From the NCBI RefSeq assembly GCF_015356865.1, contig NZ_JAAFZA010000035.1, positions 1 to 60,227 of the forward strand: DNA of 60,227 bases, read 5' to 3'. The notes under the pieces are model-generated. The model was not told the origin of the DNA. It worked only from the letters and a program-made list of their open reading frames with translations, and did no database searches. The DNA is from Catenulispora pinisilvae. Lineage in GTDB: Bacteria; Actinomycetota; Actinomycetes; Streptomycetales; Catenulisporaceae. The position numbers were made by a program, and so were the translations under genes. Positions 15,956-25,007 of this stretch are shown piece after piece; positions within the stretch are counted from its first letter, which is position 1; each line of letters begins with the position of its first letter.

Positions 15956-17530
15956 TCATGTGCCGCAGCCGTGAACTCCTGCTCCCGCATAAGCACCCCG
16001 ATCCGGAGCGCCAGCCCGAATCGCATTCCCGAAGTAGTCCCGACCGCCGTTGCCCGCGACCGCGATCCCGCTGGCCAGTGCCGGCGACCCGGCGCACAGC
16101 CGGTAGCCGTTCGCGTGGGCCCCGATACCTGTCGCCGTCCCGCCGGCGGCCAGCAACGGGTTCGTGGTGAGCGTCCCGGTGCCCGGCGCCGTCGCCGTGT
16201 TGAAGAACGTGTTGTCCGTCAGCTGGTAGCTCGTCGTCGCCGACAGCCCGAACGTCGCGTCGCTCGGCGCGCCCGCGTTCACCACCACGTTGTTCGTGAA
16301 CTGCACGTCGCGCGCCGTGCTGTCGTTGTTCTCCCGCAGCACCTGCATGCCGGCGCCGGGCTTCACGTAGATCGTGTTGTTGTAGACCTGGACCGGGCCG
16401 GAGGGGCCGGAGCAGTTCTCGACGCCGCGGTAGGAGTCGTCCTGGCTGATGTTGTAGCGGATCACCGAGTTGCGGACGTAGCCGTCGGCGGTGCCGCAGA
16501 TCAGGGCGAAGCCGCCGTCGTTGTCGTGGCTGTAGTTGTACTGGTAGACGATGGTGTCGGTGAAGTCGTCGATGTCGTAGGCCATCGAGTCCATGTGGCC
16601 GTGGCCGCCGGAGACGTCGTTGTACTGGAACGTCACGTGGTCGGAGTCCCAGGGCCAGATGCCCGCGTTGTAGCCCTGCGAGGCGACGTTGAAGCCGGCC
16701 AGCGTGTTGTGGTCGACCAGGGCGCCGGAGACCTGCTCGACCACGATGCCGTCGCCGCCGGTGCGGGCCAGGTCGTTGCCCTGGATCAGGACGTGGGTGA
16801 AGGGGTGCTCCTGGAATCCGTTGTACTGGGCCCAGGAGGAGGCCGTGACGATCCCCTCGCGGTTCACCTGAGTCAGCGTGTTACCGGTGATCTGTACGTC
16901 GTCGAACCAGGTCGGGACGGTCGTGCCGTGCACGCTGACGTCGATCCCGTCGCTGCCGTCGGCGTCCTTGGTGTCATCGCCCAGGATGTCGTGCACGTTC
17001 ACCCCGGAGATGACGATGTGCGACAGCTTGCCGACGTCCTGCGCGTCCACGTGGATGCCACGGTGCTTGGTGCCCGGGTCGGCGGCGTTGGTCACGTCGA
17101 GGTGGTGGATCTCGAAGTACTGCTGGTTGTGCAGGGAGACGGTCTCCAGCGCGCCGTTCCCGTCGATGCGCGGCAGGGGCAGCGCACCCGAGCCGTACGC
17201 GTCCACCACGATGTCCGCGCCCGCGACCCCCGAGCCCTGCGGCGCGAGCGTGCCGACGCACGTGGAGCCGCGGGCGAACAGGATGTGCGCGCCGGGGGCG
17301 AAGACCGGCTTGTTCACGTCGGCCAGTGAGTTCCAGGGCTGGGCGGCGGTGCCGTTGCCGTCGTGGGAGCGGGAGCAGTCGACGTAGTAGGCGGTGCTGG
17401 AGCGGTGGCCGGAGTCGTGCCCGGAGTCGTGCCCGGAGTCATGGGCATAGGCGGGTGCGGCGGTGCCGAGGGCCAAGCTGGCGGCCGCGGCGGTCCAGAC
17501 GACGCCACGGCGGGCAGGGAGGTGTGCCAT
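15956..17530 (-). CDS. Secreted right-handed parallel beta-helix protein
   Basis: A 524-residue secreted protein. The ATG at 17530 is preceded by AGAGGAAC, and the signal peptide ends near AAPAYA (about 29). The mature N-terminus has three HDSG repeats, a possible metal-binding or flexible tag. From about 45 onward (YYVDCSRSHDGNGTAAQPW, a typical opening of pectate-lyase-like folds) the chain has repeated N-x-I/V turns (VIQGNDLARTGGDGIVVEQVSGALVDHNTLAG, FQYNDVSGG, VIRYNISQD), characteristic of PbH1 repeats. Family members include polysaccharide lyases and glycoside hydrolases, but I cannot identify catalytic residues. The gene is 14 bp downstream of the DUF5107 gene and is the last of the ABC-transporter operon, suggesting extracellular cleavage of the imported glycan. 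Confidence 0.82.
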   Translation of the reverse strand: MAHLPARRGVVWTAAAASLALGTAAPAYAHDSGHDSGHDSGHRSSTAYYVDCSRSHDGNGTAAQPWNSLADVNKPVFAPGAHILFARGSTCVGTLAPQGSGVAGADIVVDAYGSGALPLPRIDGNGALETVSLHNQQYFEIHHLDVTNAADPGTKHRGIHVDAQDVGKLSHIVISGVNVHDILGDDTKDADGSDGIDVSVHGTTVPTWFDDVQITGNTLTQVNREGIVTASSWAQYNGFQEHPFTHVLIQGNDLARTGGDGIVVEQVSGALVDHNTLAGFNVASQGYNAGIWPWDSDHVTFQYNDVSGGHGHMDSMAYDIDDFTDTIVYQYNYSHDNDGGFALICGTADGYVRNSVIRYNISQDDSYRGVENCSGPSGPVQVYNNTIYVKPGAGMQVLRENNDSTARDVQFTNNVVVNAGAPSDATFGLSATTSYQLTDNTFFNTATAPGTGTLTTNPLLAAGGTATGIGAHANGYRLCAGSPALASGIAVAGNGGRDYFGNAIRAGAPDRGAYAGAGVHGCGT

Positions 17531-17544
17531 GCGTTCCTCTCGGA

Positions 17545-19449
17545 TCAGCTTCCGGACATCCGGAAGTCGTATTCGGGCGGGACTGGCTGATCGGGATGCG
17601 CGGCGTGCCACAGCAGGTCCAGGGAGGCCTCGCCTTCCCGGAGGTTGTCGACCGTGATGCCCTCGTCGAGGAGCAGGCGGACCTGGTCGATGTCGCCGGC
17701 CGCGAGGGCGGCCTGCGCGTTGTGGAGGCGGATGCGGCCGTGCGCGCGGTCCTCGGGTGACAGGGTGCTGATGACGTCCAGCGCGTCGGCCGCGCGGTCG
17801 GCGGCGAGCAGGACCTTGAGTGTCTCGATGGTCAGCTCGCGCAGGCCGGGGAGAAGACGGTGCGCGGCCAGGGTCAGGTCGGCGGCCTCGGAGGAGGAGT
17901 CCGCGAGGTGGGCCAAGGCGCGCTGGGCCCACGCGTTCGGCTGCTCGGCGAGCGAGCGGGTCCACGCTTCGCGGGCTCCGGCTCGGTCATCCTCGGCGAG
18001 CCGGAGGAGGCCGAGGTGGTAGAGCGCGTGCCAGTCGTCGGCCGACGCTTCGAGGAGCGCGCGCCACTTCGGGCCGGTGACCGGGGACGCCGGCGGGTCG
18101 CTGATCGGCAAGCGGTTGGTCCGCAGAAGATCAAGCCACGGCTGCTGCTCGACATCGCAGGACCCGAATGGATGAAGCGCGTCGGCGGGCAGAGAACCAG
18201 CAGCTACTTCAAGCGCGCCCCAACCAGAGCCCTGATGGAGGTGTTCCGCCTCCTCGGCAGCGGCCCCGAATTGCCGCGTCTGGACGAGCGCCGCTTCCAG
18301 CGCTGTCCGCGGCAGCAACCGCTCCAGCGCACCCGCCACCGCGTCGCGCGCCTCGTCCCACGTCCCGTGCACCGCCGCCGGATCCGCTTCCAGCAGCCCG
18401 TACGCCTCGACCCACTCCCACGTGGTCTCGCCGGGCAGCTCCAGGTGCTCCAGCTGCGTTCGCGCCAGCCCGGCCTGGATCTCGATGTACTCCGAGTCCG
18501 GCCCGGACAGCCACTCCTGCCACCGCTGTCCGCCCGCGGCCACGCCCCACTGGAACAGCTTCCGGCCGATCAGCCGGTCGGTCGAGGTCTGCACCAGACC
18601 CGATCCGTTCTTGTCCAGGGCACTGATCCAGTGGCGCTCGCCGACCGGGATGTCCATGAAGAAGTCCGCCGCCGCCGGGAAACGCGCGGGGTAGCTGTGG
18701 TCGCCGTCGGTCCGGTTGCGGTCCCCGAAGTCGACCAGCTTGAGCTGTGCGCTGTAGTCGAAGTGGAACGCCCGCTCGGCCGGGGTCACCACGCGCACAT
18801 CAGGGCTCTGCGGTACCGCGATGTTGGACCACCAGTAGACCGGGATCGGGGTCTGGGCCGGATTGTGCAGCGCGACGTGGATCATCAGCGTCGGCGAGCC
18901 CGGCGGCAGCCAGGCGTCGACGGTGGTCACCACCCGGCGCAGCCGCTCGAACTCGTACATGCGCAGCACCGGCGTGCCGTCCGGTGCGCTCAGGCGCACC
19001 GCGTGCAGCGGTTCGCAGGTGAGCGGCCAGTGGCCGGTGGCGCCGAAGTTCCACTCCACACCGCCGGCCAGCCAGGCGTCGCGCAGCGCGAGGTTCGCCG
19101 GTTGCAGGATCGGGTTGCGGTGCAGGAGTTCGCGGTTGGTCGGCTTGTGCACCAGCGACCACAGCCGGCCGCCCTGGTCCGGCAGGAACGTGGCGGTCAG
19201 CACCTCGTTCTCCAGCACCAGGGTCGCAAGCTCTCGCGAAGAGCGCTCCCGCGTGTAAGAGTCCTGCATCGTGTACGGCAGCAGCGTGGTGGGCCGGCCG
19301 TACTCCAGGTTCCGGGCCATGTCCGGGTAGGGGGCCACGGCCGAGTCGAAGGCGGGCCGGGTGATCCCGTGCAGGATCGGGAGCCGGCCCGAGGCCGGGT
19401 CGGCGACGCCCTCGATGGGCAGGACGTCGCGTCGCAGTTCCGTGCTCAC
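17545..19449 (-). CDS. DUF5107/TPR protein A
   Basis: A 634-residue cytoplasmic protein. Its N-terminal half is a DUF5107 domain (about 40-330). Recognisable parts are LLPYTMQDSYTRE, the beta-sandwich stretch FLPDQGGRLWSLVHKPTNRE, ALRDAWLAGGVEWNFG and VYWWSNIAVPQ. The opening GGRL-type strand recalls galactose-mutarotase-like folds. The C-terminal half carries tetratricopeptide-like helices (ALYHLGLLRLAEDDRAGAREAW and following) to the end. The GTG at 19449 overlaps the permease stop (GTGA), so the two are translationally coupled. It is clearly paralogous to the protein at 22866-24860. The likely role is an intracellular carbohydrate-active step on the imported substrate; the reaction is not known to me. 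Confidence 0.85.
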   Translation of the reverse strand: MSTELRRDVLPIEGVADPASGRLPILHGITRPAFDSAVAPYPDMARNLEYGRPTTLLPYTMQDSYTRERSSRELATLVLENEVLTATFLPDQGGRLWSLVHKPTNRELLHRNPILQPANLALRDAWLAGGVEWNFGATGHWPLTCEPLHAVRLSAPDGTPVLRMYEFERLRRVVTTVDAWLPPGSPTLMIHVALHNPAQTPIPVYWWSNIAVPQSPDVRVVTPAERAFHFDYSAQLKLVDFGDRNRTDGDHSYPARFPAAADFFMDIPVGERHWISALDKNGSGLVQTSTDRLIGRKLFQWGVAAGGQRWQEWLSGPDSEYIEIQAGLARTQLEHLELPGETTWEWVEAYGLLEADPAAVHGTWDEARDAVAGALERLLPRTALEAALVQTRQFGAAAEEAEHLHQGSGWGALEVAAGSLPADALHPFGSCDVEQQPWLDLLRTNRLPISDPPASPVTGPKWRALLEASADDWHALYHLGLLRLAEDDRAGAREAWTRSLAEQPNAWAQRALAHLADSSSEAADLTLAAHRLLPGLRELTIETLKVLLAADRAADALDVISTLSPEDRAHGRIRLHNAQAALAAGDIDQVRLLLDEGITVDNLREGEASLDLLWHAAHPDQPVPPEYDFRMSGS

Positions 19450-20291
19450 TTGCCAATCCCCACTGTCATACCTTGGATGATGCGGCTGCCGAGCCAGCTG
19501 AACAACGCGATCATCGGGGCCAGCACCACGCACACCCCGGCGAACATCGCGCCCCAGTCCAGGCCGTTCAGCTGGGCCTCCTGGACGAAGTCGGACAGCG
19601 CCACCGGCAGTGTCACCTTGTCCTGGCTGTGGGTCAGCACGATCGCGAACAGCGTCTCGTTCCAGGCCGAGATGAACTGGAGCAGGAACGCGGTGACCAG
19701 GCCGCCGCGCGCCACCGGCAGGATGACGCGGGTGAAGGTGCGCACCGCTCCGGCGCCGTCCAGCACCGCCGCCTCCTCCAAGACCTGCGGGATGCCGGAG
19801 AAGAAGCCGGTCAGCAGGTAGACGGTGAAAGGCATCGCCAGACCCAGATACACCAGGATCAGGCCGGGCTGGGAGTCGTCGAGGTTCACCTTGGCCATGC
19901 CGATGAACAGCGGCACCACCATGACCTGCCCCGGCACTCCCAGGCCCATGGCGAAGGTCATGCTCATCGCGCCGGAGACCCGGTTGCGGCGGCGGGCCAG
20001 CGCGTAGGCGCACGGCGCCGCGACCGCGACGGCCAGCACCGAGGACAGGACGGCGACCAGCACGCTGTTCAGCGCGGCCTGGCCGAAGCCGCCGTCGGAG
20101 AACACCTTGCTGTAGTTGGAGAACTTCGGGTGCGTGGGCACGCCGAAGGGATGGTTCAAGATGTCGGTGCCGCTGCGCAGCGAGGTGAGCAGGATCCAGC
20201 CGACCAGCACGATGTCGGCGGCCACCACCACCCACACCACGCCGGTGGCGATCCGCATCGGCAGGCTCCGGGCCTTGCGCCTGGGCGTCAT
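19446..20291 (-). CDS. ABC sugar transporter permease (MalG-type)
   Basis: A 281-residue inner-membrane permease with six predicted transmembrane segments, beginning with RIATGVVWVVVAADIVLVGWILL. The cytoplasmic EAA loop reads EEAAVLDGAGAVRTFTRVILP, the contact site for the transport ATPase in carbohydrate uptake (CUT1) importers. N-terminal and C-terminal lengths fit MalG homologues. It is 31 bp downstream of the MalF-type permease gene and overlaps the DUF5107 gene by 4 bp. No ATPase gene is in the locus; in actinomycetes a shared MsiK-like ATPase commonly serves CUT1 systems, so that is the expected partner. Confidence 0.93.
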   Translation of the reverse strand: MTPRRKARSLPMRIATGVVWVVVAADIVLVGWILLTSLRSGTDILNHPFGVPTHPKFSNYSKVFSDGGFGQAALNSVLVAVLSSVLAVAVAAPCAYALARRRNRVSGAMSMTFAMGLGVPGQVMVVPLFIGMAKVNLDDSQPGLILVYLGLAMPFTVYLLTGFFSGIPQVLEEAAVLDGAGAVRTFTRVILPVARGGLVTAFLLQFISAWNETLFAIVLTHSQDKVTLPVALSDFVQEAQLNGLDWGAMFAGVCVVLAPMIALFSWLGSRIIQGMTVGIGK

Positions 20292-20322
20292 GGGCTCGTC
20301 TTCCTTTCCCGGGGCGCCCGGA

Positions 20323-21291
20323 TCAGTACTCGATGGGGTCGCGGCGCAGCAGCCGGCGCAGCACGACGGTGAAGATGATGACCATGAACAGGCTCACCAG
20401 CGCGGCGGCCGTGGCCAGGCCCAGCTGCGGGGTCGAGGCGGTCGGGAAGGCCTCGGTGTAGACGTACATGGCGGTGTTCCAGGAACCGGCCGGCGGCTGG
20501 GAGCCGCTGCTGCCGCCGTACATCAGGATCAGCTCGAAGATCTTCACCGAGCTCACCGTCCACAGCACCGCGCAGACCGAGATGACGTCCCAGCACATCG
20601 GCAGCGTGACGTGCCGGAAGCGCTGGAAGGCGTTGGCGCCGTCGAGCTCGGCCGCCTCGTAGAGGTATTCGGGGATCTGGTCCACCGCGGCCATCAGGAT
20701 CGCGCTGTAGTAGCCGGTGGCCGTCCAGATCAGCGTGCCCAGGATCATCGTCGACAGGTGCTGGGTGGCCAGCCACTGCGGCGGATGGCTCCAGCCGAGC
20801 GCTTCGAGGATCTTGTCCACCGGGCCGGTGGGGGAGAACAGGATGCCCGCGGCGATGCCGAAGACCATCGCGTTCACCAGGCACGGGAAGAACAGGACCG
20901 AGCGGGCGAACAGCTTGCGGTTCATCTCGCGCAGGATCAGCATCAGCGCGAAGGCGAACGCGAAGGTGAGCACGCCGCCGACGACCAGGATCTTCAGCGT
21001 GTTGGTCAGCGAGTGCCGGAAGGTCGGGTCCTGCCACAGGGTCTGGTAGTTCTTCAGGCCCTTCCACTTCTTCGGGCCGATGCCGTCCCACTTGTACAGG
21101 CTGGTCCAGGCCGCGTAACCGACCGGAACCAGGAACAGCACGAAATAGACCAGGACGGCCGGGGCGGTGAAGGCCCAGAACATGCGGCGCCGCGAGCGTT
21201 CCAGCGGCGCGGCGCCGACCGGCGGGCGCGGGGCGGACCCGCCCCGGGAGCGGCGCGCCCGAGACGAGTCCTGGATGGTTGCGGTGCTCAT
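20323..21291 (-). CDS. ABC sugar transporter permease (MalF-type)
   Basis: A 322-residue permease. The N-terminal 40 residues are basic and Ser/Pro-rich. The first transmembrane segment is WAFTAPAVLVYFVLFLVPVGYAAW, the usual MalF-type opening, and five more follow. The EAA loop is YEAAELDGANAFQRFRHVTLP. A periplasmic loop (about residues 60-90) follows the first transmembrane segment, as in CUT1 MalF homologues without the large insert. It pairs with the MalG-type permease to form the membrane channel. It starts 3 bp after the solute-binding protein gene, so expression is clearly operonic. Confidence 0.93.
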   Translation of the reverse strand: MSTATIQDSSRARRSRGGSAPRPPVGAAPLERSRRRMFWAFTAPAVLVYFVLFLVPVGYAAWTSLYKWDGIGPKKWKGLKNYQTLWQDPTFRHSLTNTLKILVVGGVLTFAFAFALMLILREMNRKLFARSVLFFPCLVNAMVFGIAAGILFSPTGPVDKILEALGWSHPPQWLATQHLSTMILGTLIWTATGYYSAILMAAVDQIPEYLYEAAELDGANAFQRFRHVTLPMCWDVISVCAVLWTVSSVKIFELILMYGGSSGSQPPAGSWNTAMYVYTEAFPTASTPQLGLATAAALVSLFMVIIFTVVLRRLLRRDPIEY

Positions 21292-21294
21292 GCC

Positions 21295-22608
21295 TTAGCT
21301 CTGGCTCTTCCAGAACGAGACCTGCGCGCTCTTCATCTTCGAGATGAACGTCGCGGCGTCGATCTGGCCGTGCCAGAAGTCCAGGTAGTTCTGGTTCCAG
21401 ACCTTGGTGGTCCAGTCACCGGCCACGCCGTCGAAGGTGAGGCGCAGCTTGGGCGCGTCCAGGGTCTTCTGCACGGTGGCCAACTCCGGCGGCGCCGGGA
21501 TGTCGGTGCGCGGGGTGATGTTGTCGGCCTGGGTGGAGATCCCCGACAGCGTCTTCTTCTGCAGGAAGTAGGCCATGAACTGCTCGGCCTGGCTGACGTG
21601 CTTCGCGTTCTTGGTCAGCGCGAAGCCGAAGATCATCGAGTCCGGCTGGGTGGCGCCCGGCGGGAGCATGAAGCCGTACTTCCAGGTCGACGGGATCTGC
21701 TTGGCGACCTCGGCGGTGACCCAGTTGCCGTTCATCAGGAAGCCGGCCTTGCCGCCGGCCCAGTTGGTCTGCTGCGCCGGGTACTTCGTCTGGGTGTAGG
21801 TCGGGATGATGTAGCCGCCCTTGACCAGCTGCTCGACCTGCTGCGCGGCCTTCAGCACGGCCGGGTTGTCCCAGGCGGCGCCGGTCTTGTCACTGGCCAG
21901 GTCGTTGAAATTCACGCCCGCGGCGTTGAGCAGGTAGTCGAACCACAGGCCGTTGGTCCAGGAGTCCTCGCCCTCGGAGGCCAGACAGGGCTCGTTCTTC
22001 GCCTTCAGCGCCTGGCAGACGTTGATGAAGTCGTCCCAGGTGGCCGGCTGCGACGCCATCGCGGCCGAGACGCCGGGGTCGGCGGTGTTGTAGAAGATGC
22101 CCGCGGTGCTGGCCTCGTACGGCACGATCCAGTGCTGGCCGCCGCTGGGGTCCTTCGGCAGCGAGTCCCAGTACTTCGACGGGATCGCGTCGGAGACCTT
22201 CTCGTTGTCGTTCGGGATGGTCATGTCCAGGACCGCCGAGAGGTCCTTGGCGTTGCCGTTCTGCGCGGCGGCGCCGTAGACGACGTCCTCGCCCTCGTCC
22301 CACATGTCCGGCGCCTTGCCGGCCGCCATCGCCGGGCCGATCTTCTTGGCCACGTCCCGGCCGGTCCACTGGACGTCGACCTTGATGCCGGTGTCCGCGG
22401 TGAACTGGGTGATCGCCGCCTGGATCACCTTGGCCTGCGGCTCGTCCTGACGCCACATCGACCAGTAGGTGAAGCTGCCGCCGGACTTGCCGGAGCCGCC
22501 GGACGCGGACGAGCTCTTGCTGCTGGAACACGCGCTGACGCCGACCGCGAGGACGGCGGCGGTGGCTATCGCGAGAAGCCGGGGGCCCCGGCCGGTGCTG
22601 CTGCCCAT
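21295..22608 (-). CDS. ABC transporter solute-binding lipoprotein (family 1)
   Basis: A 437-residue lipoprotein. The signal sequence ends in VGVSAC with lipidated Cys27, followed by a Ser/Gly spacer. The mature protein has the family-1 extracellular solute-binding fold: SFTYWSMWRQDEPQAKVIQAAITQFTADTGIKV at the start, MWDEGEDVVYGAAAQNG in lobe 1, and AFLMNGNW-like KAGFLMNGNWVTAE near 275, a strong marker of CUT1 sugar-binding proteins. It is the first gene of the transporter operon. The SD is GGAAGGAA before the ATG at 22608. Upstream lie two TCTTGCAA elements. The sugar bound is unknown; several Trp residues in the cleft region are typical of oligosaccharide binders. Confidence 0.92.
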   Translation of the reverse strand: MGSSTGRGPRLLAIATAAVLAVGVSACSSSKSSSASGGSGKSGGSFTYWSMWRQDEPQAKVIQAAITQFTADTGIKVDVQWTGRDVAKKIGPAMAAGKAPDMWDEGEDVVYGAAAQNGNAKDLSAVLDMTIPNDNEKVSDAIPSKYWDSLPKDPSGGQHWIVPYEASTAGIFYNTADPGVSAAMASQPATWDDFINVCQALKAKNEPCLASEGEDSWTNGLWFDYLLNAAGVNFNDLASDKTGAAWDNPAVLKAAQQVEQLVKGGYIIPTYTQTKYPAQQTNWAGGKAGFLMNGNWVTAEVAKQIPSTWKYGFMLPPGATQPDSMIFGFALTKNAKHVSQAEQFMAYFLQKKTLSGISTQADNITPRTDIPAPPELATVQKTLDAPKLRLTFDGVAGDWTTKVWNQNYLDFWHGQIDAATFISKMKSAQVSFWKSQS

Positions 22609-22681
22609 ATTCGATTCCTTCCGAAGGCTGTTTCGCCAAAGAGCCGGAACAGATGACGATCACTCGGGGTGCTGGGAGCAG

Positions 22682-22711
22682 ACAGTAGGACGCCCGTCAG
22701 GTGAACTACAA
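22682..22711 (-). promoter_or_regulatory. Probable promoter of the ABC-transporter operon
   Basis: On the minus strand, TTGTAG (22711-22706) and TACTGT (22687-22682) are separated by 18 bp, about 75 bp before the solute-binding protein start. The operator-like element at 22718-22729 lies 6 bp upstream of the -35 box. Confidence 0.4.
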
Positions 22712-22717
22712 GCATTC

Positions 22718-22729
22718 TTTGCAAGATTT
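22718..22729 (-). promoter_or_regulatory. AAATCTTGCAAA operator-like element, copy 1
   Basis: The 12-mer reads AAATCTTGCAAA on the minus strand, in the leader side of the ABC operon. An exact copy in the opposite orientation is at 24944-24955 in front of the DeoR and second DUF5107 genes. The DeoR-type regulator is the obvious candidate binder, by inference. Confidence 0.55.
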
Positions 22730-22787
22730 CTTTCACCGATGCGATATTGAGATCTCTGATAGCATTGGCTCGCATTAAGTTGCAGAA

Positions 22788-22796
22788 CTTGCAAGA
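22788..22796 (-). promoter_or_regulatory. TCTTGCAA element, copy 2
   Basis: The minus strand reads TCTTGCAAG, containing the palindrome CTTGCAAG (22788-22795). It lies about 60 bp upstream of copy 1, between the solute-binding gene and the end of the upstream DUF5107 gene. A paired-site arrangement would suit a DeoR tetramer. Confidence 0.45.
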
Positions 22797-22865
22797 AGCG
22801 CTGGCATGAGCCGACCACGGCCCTGTGAGCTGCGGTGGAGCCGGGTGTTGTGAGGAAGGAGGCTG

Positions 22866-24860
22866 TTACAGCTGTCGGATGCTGTAGTCGTAGCTGCACG
22901 GAAGCGGGTGCTCTTCGCGCAGCCGCTGTGACACGACCGGACCGAGCCCGCCGGCCTGCCGGGAGTGGAACTCCCACCACATGTCCGACAGCGGGTCCTC
23001 GCCCTCGCGGATGTCCTCCACGACCAGTCCGGTCTCCAGGATCCGCCGGGCCCGCACCAGATCGCCGGTGTCCAGCGCGGCGCGGCATTCGAGCATCAGG
23101 ATCCGGCCGGCGAAGCGGTCGGGTTCCTTGAGCCGGTCGACGATGTCCAGGGCCGCCTGTGGCCGCTCGGCGGTGATCAGGGCACGCAGGGTCTCGATGG
23201 TGAGCGGCCGCAGCCGTGGTGAGAGCTGCCAGGCCCGCAGGTAGCGGTCGGCGGCCTCGCCGGGCCGGCCCTCGGACTCATCGAGGATCGCCAGATTCCG
23301 GTGCGCCCACGCGGTTTCGGCCTGCGCTATCGACCGCTCCCAGGCTTCGCGGGCACCGACCAGGTCGCCGCCGTGGTAGCGGTTCACGCCCAGGTGCAGC
23401 CAGGTGAACCAGGTCGCGTGCGCGGGATCGGCGGTCGCCTTCTCCAGCAGCGCGGTCCAGACCGGGCCGACCGCGTAGGACGACGGCGGCAGCGCCGGGG
23501 CCGGGGTCGGCATCTGGCCCTTGCGGACCAGCGAGAGCCAGGACTGCTGGTCGCGGCCGATCGTGGCGTCCGGAAAAGGCGTGCCGGGCAGGTTCAGGGC
23601 GCGGTTGCGGCCCAGCGCGCGGCGTTCCAGGGCGCCCCAGCCGGTGCCGGCGTGCAGGACCTCCTCCGGCGGCTTCTCGGCCAGCGCGGTCATCGTCGCC
23701 AGCTCTTCGTCCAGGCGCCGCGCCGGGATCAGCTCGGCGAGCGCGGCGGCCCCGGCGTCGGTGGCGTCCGGCCATTTCGCGCCGTGCACGTTTGCGGGAT
23801 CGGTCTGGAGCAGGCCGTACGCCTCGACCCAGGACCAGCTCTGCCGCCCGGGAAGCCGCAGGTGTTCCAGCTGGGTGCGGGCCAGACCGGCCTGGATCTC
23901 GAAGTACTCCTGGCGCGGGCCGGACAGCCAGTCCTGCCAGTTCCGGCCGCCGGAGCCGGTGCCCCAGTGGAAGAGCTTGCGGCCGCGCATCCGGTCGGTC
24001 GAGGTCTGGAACAGGCCCGCCCCGGCGGCGTCCACGGCGGCGATCCAGCGGCGCTCGCCGTCCGGGATCTCGGCGAAGTAGTCGGCGCCGTAGTCGACGC
24101 GGCCGGGGTAGGAAGTATCGGCGTCGCGCCAGCGGGGGAACGGGATGCGGCGCATCTTGCCGGTGTAGGAGAAGTGGTACGCCGAGGTCGCGGGCATCAG
24201 CGCACGGGTATCAGGGGTCTGCGGTACCGCGGCGCTGCTCCACCAGTAGACCGGTGCGTCCTGCGGGAACGGGTTGTGGATCCGGACGTGGACGAACAGG
24301 GCCGGGGAGCCGTCGGGCAGGTAGCAGTCCAGCTGGTAGACCAGGCGGCGCTGGCGTTCGTACTCGTACATCCGCAGCACCGGGGTGCCGTCGTCACGGG
24401 TGAGGCGCACGGCGTGCATCGGGGAGCAGCTCAGGGCGGTGTGGCCGAAGGTGCCCAGGTTCCATTCGACGCCGCCGGCGAACCAGGCGTTGCGCAGGGC
24501 CAGGTTGGCGAGCTGGAGCTTCGGCGGGAAGTGCAGCAGCTCGCGGCCGGTGGCCTGGTGGCGCAGGGACATCAGGCGGCCGCCGTAGCCGAGCAGGAAC
24601 TCGGCGCGCAGGACGTCGTTCTCCAGGACCGCGGTGGTCAGCTCGCGGTCGGGGGTCTCGCGGGTGTAGCCGTCCTGGAAGGTGTACGGGAGCAGGGATT
24701 CGACGTGGCCGTAGCCGAGGTTCGCGACCATCTCGGCGTCGGCCTCGGAGACGTCCAGGTCGCCGCGCGGGTCCGCGAGCTTGCGCAGCGGCGGGAGCGG
24801 GTTCTCCGGGCCCAGCGCGGCCACGGGCAGGAATGCGGTGGCCAGGCGGCAAGTGCTCAA
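22866..24860 (-). CDS. DUF5107/TPR protein B
   Basis: A 664-residue paralogue of DUF5107/TPR protein A, colinear over its whole length. Shared landmarks include LLPYTFQDGYTRETPDREL, LLGYGGRLMSLRHQATGREL, ALRNAWFAGGVEWNLG, VYWWSSAAVPQTPD, and the closing TPR-like helices with IETLRALI. The start is a TTG at 24860 preceded by TAGGGGG. It is separated from the ABC operon by a 257-bp regulated gap and is divergent from the DeoR gene. Both paralogues retain the conserved segments, so neither looks like a decaying copy; they may act on two forms of the same sugar. Function is inferred only from context. Confidence 0.85.
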   Translation of the reverse strand: MSTCRLATAFLPVAALGPENPLPPLRKLADPRGDLDVSEADAEMVANLGYGHVESLLPYTFQDGYTRETPDRELTTAVLENDVLRAEFLLGYGGRLMSLRHQATGRELLHFPPKLQLANLALRNAWFAGGVEWNLGTFGHTALSCSPMHAVRLTRDDGTPVLRMYEYERQRRLVYQLDCYLPDGSPALFVHVRIHNPFPQDAPVYWWSSAAVPQTPDTRALMPATSAYHFSYTGKMRRIPFPRWRDADTSYPGRVDYGADYFAEIPDGERRWIAAVDAAGAGLFQTSTDRMRGRKLFHWGTGSGGRNWQDWLSGPRQEYFEIQAGLARTQLEHLRLPGRQSWSWVEAYGLLQTDPANVHGAKWPDATDAGAAALAELIPARRLDEELATMTALAEKPPEEVLHAGTGWGALERRALGRNRALNLPGTPFPDATIGRDQQSWLSLVRKGQMPTPAPALPPSSYAVGPVWTALLEKATADPAHATWFTWLHLGVNRYHGGDLVGAREAWERSIAQAETAWAHRNLAILDESEGRPGEAADRYLRAWQLSPRLRPLTIETLRALITAERPQAALDIVDRLKEPDRFAGRILMLECRAALDTGDLVRARRILETGLVVEDIREGEDPLSDMWWEFHSRQAGGLGPVVSQRLREEHPLPCSYDYSIRQL

Positions 24861-24943
24861 CCGACGGCCCCCTAGGGTTTGACTGCTGTCTTTCGACAGT
24901 GCGGCGATGCTGACACCTTGCAGGATCGCTTCAGTGTGCCAGA

Positions 24944-24955
24944 AAATCTTGCAAA
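24944..24955 (+). promoter_or_regulatory. AAATCTTGCAAA operator-like element, copy 3
   Basis: Exact match to the element at 22718-22729. It sits in the 147-bp gap between the divergent DUF5107 gene B and the DeoR gene, where one bound regulator could control both directions. A separate 15-bp palindrome (ATCCCATCATGGGAT, 24966-24980) lies between it and the DeoR start. Confidence 0.55.
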
Positions 24956-25007
24956 CAAGGTCACGATCCCATCATGGGATGAGTGAAACGCGAGTGGAAG
25001 GTCCGAC

